Part shown: piece after piece, positions 61,935 through 64,000 of the stretch
How the letters are laid out: the number at the start of each line of letters is the position of its first letter
Position numbering within the stretch: position 1 is the first letter of the stretch
Assembly: GCA_001692895.1 (NCBI GenBank)
Contig: KV748179.1
Location: 4,229,222-4,293,221 of the forward strand
Origin: Cenococcum geophilum 1.58
Lineage: Eukaryota > Ascomycota > Dothideomycetes > Gloniales > Gloniaceae
Length of the DNA stretch: 64,000 nt
Direction of reading: 5' to 3'
Position numbers and translations under genes: made by a program
Notes under the pieces: model-generated
Database searches by the model: none
The model's input: only the letters and a program-made list of their open reading frames with translations
What the model was told of the DNA's origin: nothing

Positions 61935-63410
61935 ATGTATTTGTCTTCAGCAGCCTCTACTTCAAGCTCCTCAGCCCCGTCTCACAATCCGACTGGAGCT
62001 CTTAGCACTCTTTCGGCTATCAGCCGAGACCTGATAGCGGATTCTACTTCGCTAGACTCAGGGTGTATGATGCTCTTTCAATTCTGATGATTACCTACTA
62101 AGTCATTTCCCCCTGAAGTTTTCTCATACAACAACGATGAGCGAATAGCAAAGATACAAGAGCGAGCCGAACGATACTCAAACACTGCTCTTGCAAATGG
62201 GGCCTATCAAACATGGGACTGGTAAGTGCCTTGGGAATTATTCAAACAACATCTGATCATCACAGCAACGAAGAAACAGCTCAGCTCGTCAACATAGCCG
62301 CCAGATGTGCCAAAGCCGTGTACCCAGGGGAAAGCCAGCCTGACATCCCCCGCCATTCTATCCGGCAGACGTTCAAGCTTGAGCCTTCCTCATTTGATAG
62401 TTTGACCAAGGTTTCGGCACTTTACGTTGCAGAGCGAGTCTCCGTTGATGACGGAAGACTCACAACGATTGTGGTGTCTATCCGGGGGAGCAAGAGCATT
62501 GTCGATTGGATGGTAAATGCAAACAACCACGCCGCAGACGTGAAAGACTTCATCGTATATCCCCTCCATTCTCATCCTTCCGTCCATCCGCTAACCCCAT
62601 GCACCAAAGAACATGGAAACCCTCAACATGCTCACCGGGCAGAATGACACCGGTGCCCTCCTCGTCCACCGCGGCTTCCTCGCCTCAGCCCGCGAACTCG
62701 CCCCCAAAATCCGCCCACACCTCGAATCCGCGCTCCGCAGCAACCCGGGCAACGTCAACGTCATCTTCACGGGACACAGTGCCGGCGGCGCGGTAGCCTC
62801 GCTGCTCTACGCGCACTTCTTCTCCAACACCTTCACGCTGTACAGTTTCCTCGACGCCGCGCACATCAGCCTCTCCATCATCACGTTCGGCGCCCCGCCC
62901 ATCTTCTCGCGAGACATCCTCCCCATCTTCAGCAGCATCCCACCGGGGCTGGTCGGGAAAGGCGAGCTGTGGAGCATCGTCAACGAGGGCGATCCGGTTC
63001 CGCGCGCTGATGACGCATACATCCGTGTGCTGCTGCGCCTCATCCAGAAGACCGACGCCGCAGGCGCTCCCGCACCGACAAATCGCTTCCTGGGCTTCGC
63101 CCAGAGGGGATCCTCAAAACCGCGCCAACAGCTTCCGCCGCTGTCGCTGCACGCGCTGGGTACTCTGATCGTGCTGCGCGACGCGAATGCCGATGCGGCG
63201 GACCCCGAGGCCGAGGAGGAGCTGCGGGCGGAGGTGCTTAGACCGCAGGAGCTGGGCACGCTGCTGTTTGCGAATTTTTTCGCGCATAAGATGAATTCAT
63301 ATTTGGAGGGGGTGGGTCGGGTTGCGAGGGGGGAAGTTAATGGGAAGAGCGGGTGGTTGCACAGTCAGTTGAGTAGGGTTGAGATGGAGCAGTTGGAGCG
63401 GTGGATTTGA
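61935..63410 (+). CDS. Class 3 lipase (alpha/beta hydrolase)
   Basis: Class 3 lipases hydrolyse acylglycerols; sn1-specific diacylglycerol lipases belong here. Exons 61935-62064, 62119-62221, 62266-62554 and 62610-63410 give 440 residues. Introns of 54, 44 and 55 bases fit fungal splicing, and all phases agree. The first donor choice (GTATGA) was made because it alone keeps frame. The nucleophile is Ser231 in TGHSAGG; Asp in NEGDPVPRAD and His in HKMNSYLEG complete a likely triad; VVSIRGSKSIVDW holds the oxyanion region. No clear signal peptide or membrane segment, so it is probably intracellular. A long alanine/acidic insert precedes the final helices. Convergent with the ubiquitin-like gene. 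Exact substrate unknown. Confidence 0.9.
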
Positions 63411-63740
63411 GGAGGAATGGCTGCTTTGTTGGAGATTAGGATTTGTGTTGGTTATTTTAGGAGTAATGAAATTCCGCTTGTAGATCGTATGATGTCATTT
63501 ACAAACGCTGGGAGTCGCATGTATCCCTTCGCCTGAAAATTTGTCCTACGGTTAACTATCGATAAGAGCAAAGCCAATAGAACCAATCCAATCACGTTCA
63601 CCTCGCCAGCGCACGGACCCACGAGATGGTAGGACACTACCAGGGAAGGGATATCGATCTTGATTCGTGCAATGCTAGATTTCCACAGCAGGAAGCGTCT
63701 AAATACACTTATTTCAATATGGGAGAAAGTTCTCGAAGCT
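63411..63740. other. Convergent intergenic region
   Basis: 330 bases between the lipase stop and the ubiquitin-like gene stop; both 3' untranslated ends fall here. No gene seen. Confidence 0.55.
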
Positions 63741-64000
63741 CTAAGAACCGCCGATTTGCTTCTGCACCATAATAATTGTGCTATTCTGTATCGAAATCAG
63801 CCCTGCCTTACCCAGCGCCTCGATTCCAAAGAAATAACTCAGGACTCACCTCCTGCACGTCATAATCAATCAAGGTGAGACCTAATACTGCGTCAGCTTA
63901 CCCCCACTCTAATACTCTTCGTATATATCTTCAAACTCACCTCTCCCCTCAGCAAACTGCTTCCCGCCAAAGATCAAGAACACCTGTGACTTGTCCTTGT
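63741..64000 (-). CDS. Divergent ubiquitin-like protein, C-terminal part (runs off the window)
   Basis: Three exons on the minus strand: 64000-63941 (partial), 63881-63850 and 63785-63741. Introns of 59 and 64 bases have GTGAGT donors and TTAG/ACAG acceptors, one with a CTGAC branch site, and phases agree. The visible 50 residues align with ubiquitin from about residue 38 onward: VFLIFGGKQFAEGR matches the LIFAGKQLEDGR region (Ile44 and Lys48 kept), LIDYDVQ matches LSDYNIQ, and NSTIIMVQKQIGGS matches the last strand. It ends Gly-Gly-Ser, so one residue would have to be removed to expose the diglycine. Lys63 is replaced by Glu and Arg72 by Lys. A two-residue insertion precedes the LIF strand. 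It is not canonical ubiquitin, NEDD8 or SUMO as far as I can tell. The N-terminal half is outside the window. Confidence 0.78.

Overview
The window looks like a filamentous ascomycete (Pezizomycotina), probably a Dothideomycete. Genes carry short introns of 44-76 bases (a few longer) with GT..AG ends and CTNAY branch sites. Gene islands of ordinary base composition alternate abruptly with transposon blocks. The blocks are depleted of CpA/TpG and full of TpA, so glutamine codons read as TAA/TAG: the signature of repeat-induced point mutation (RIP). There are no bacterial-type operons, no CRISPR arrays and no RNA genes that I can recognise.

Layout. Positions 1-22,520 are a pile of old LTR elements: minus-strand Gypsy A split by plus-strand Gypsy B (exact 421-base LTR pair, TAAGG target duplication), truncated Gypsy C, a Copia remnant D, Gypsy E, and a less mutated solo LTR (F) with a GTGGA duplication. 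At 23,219-23,668 a 12-base minisatellite flips orientation in its middle to form a giant hairpin, just upstream of MON1 (23,882-26,104). Positions 26.1-38.7 kb are a gene island: MON1, a basic/acidic hypothetical, a long serine/proline-rich gene in decay (28,088-31,891), a coiled-coil gene broken by a perfect 83-base tandem duplication (32,744-34,849), an intact hypothetical (35,542-36,795) and a D-serine dehydratase/D-threonine aldolase family gene (36,913-38,698).

Positions 39,206-56,963 are a four-level transposon nest, each level proven by its own target-site duplication: a Fot1/pogo element (TA) holds a Gypsy element (ACTAC), which holds a Mutator-like element (9 bases), which holds a Copia element (TAGGT). 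After subtraction, each element has a length normal for its type.

Positions 57-64 kb are a second gene island: a 39-base pogo-like miniature, a seven-exon gene encoding a zinc-binding, papain-like-looking, glycine-tailed protein with one in-frame TGA, a divergently transcribed class 3 lipase, and at the right edge the 3' end of a divergent ubiquitin-like gene ending Gly-Gly-Ser.

How the genes work together: MON1 acts in endosome-to-vacuole Rab7 activation, the dehydratase-like enzyme in D-amino acid breakdown and the lipase in acylglycerol hydrolysis; nothing indicates one pathway. The closest thing to an undescribed system is the right-edge pair of a ubiquitin-like protein and a possible NCxxF-type thiol-hydrolase-like protein about 2.2 kb apart. 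That link is a hypothesis from motifs only.
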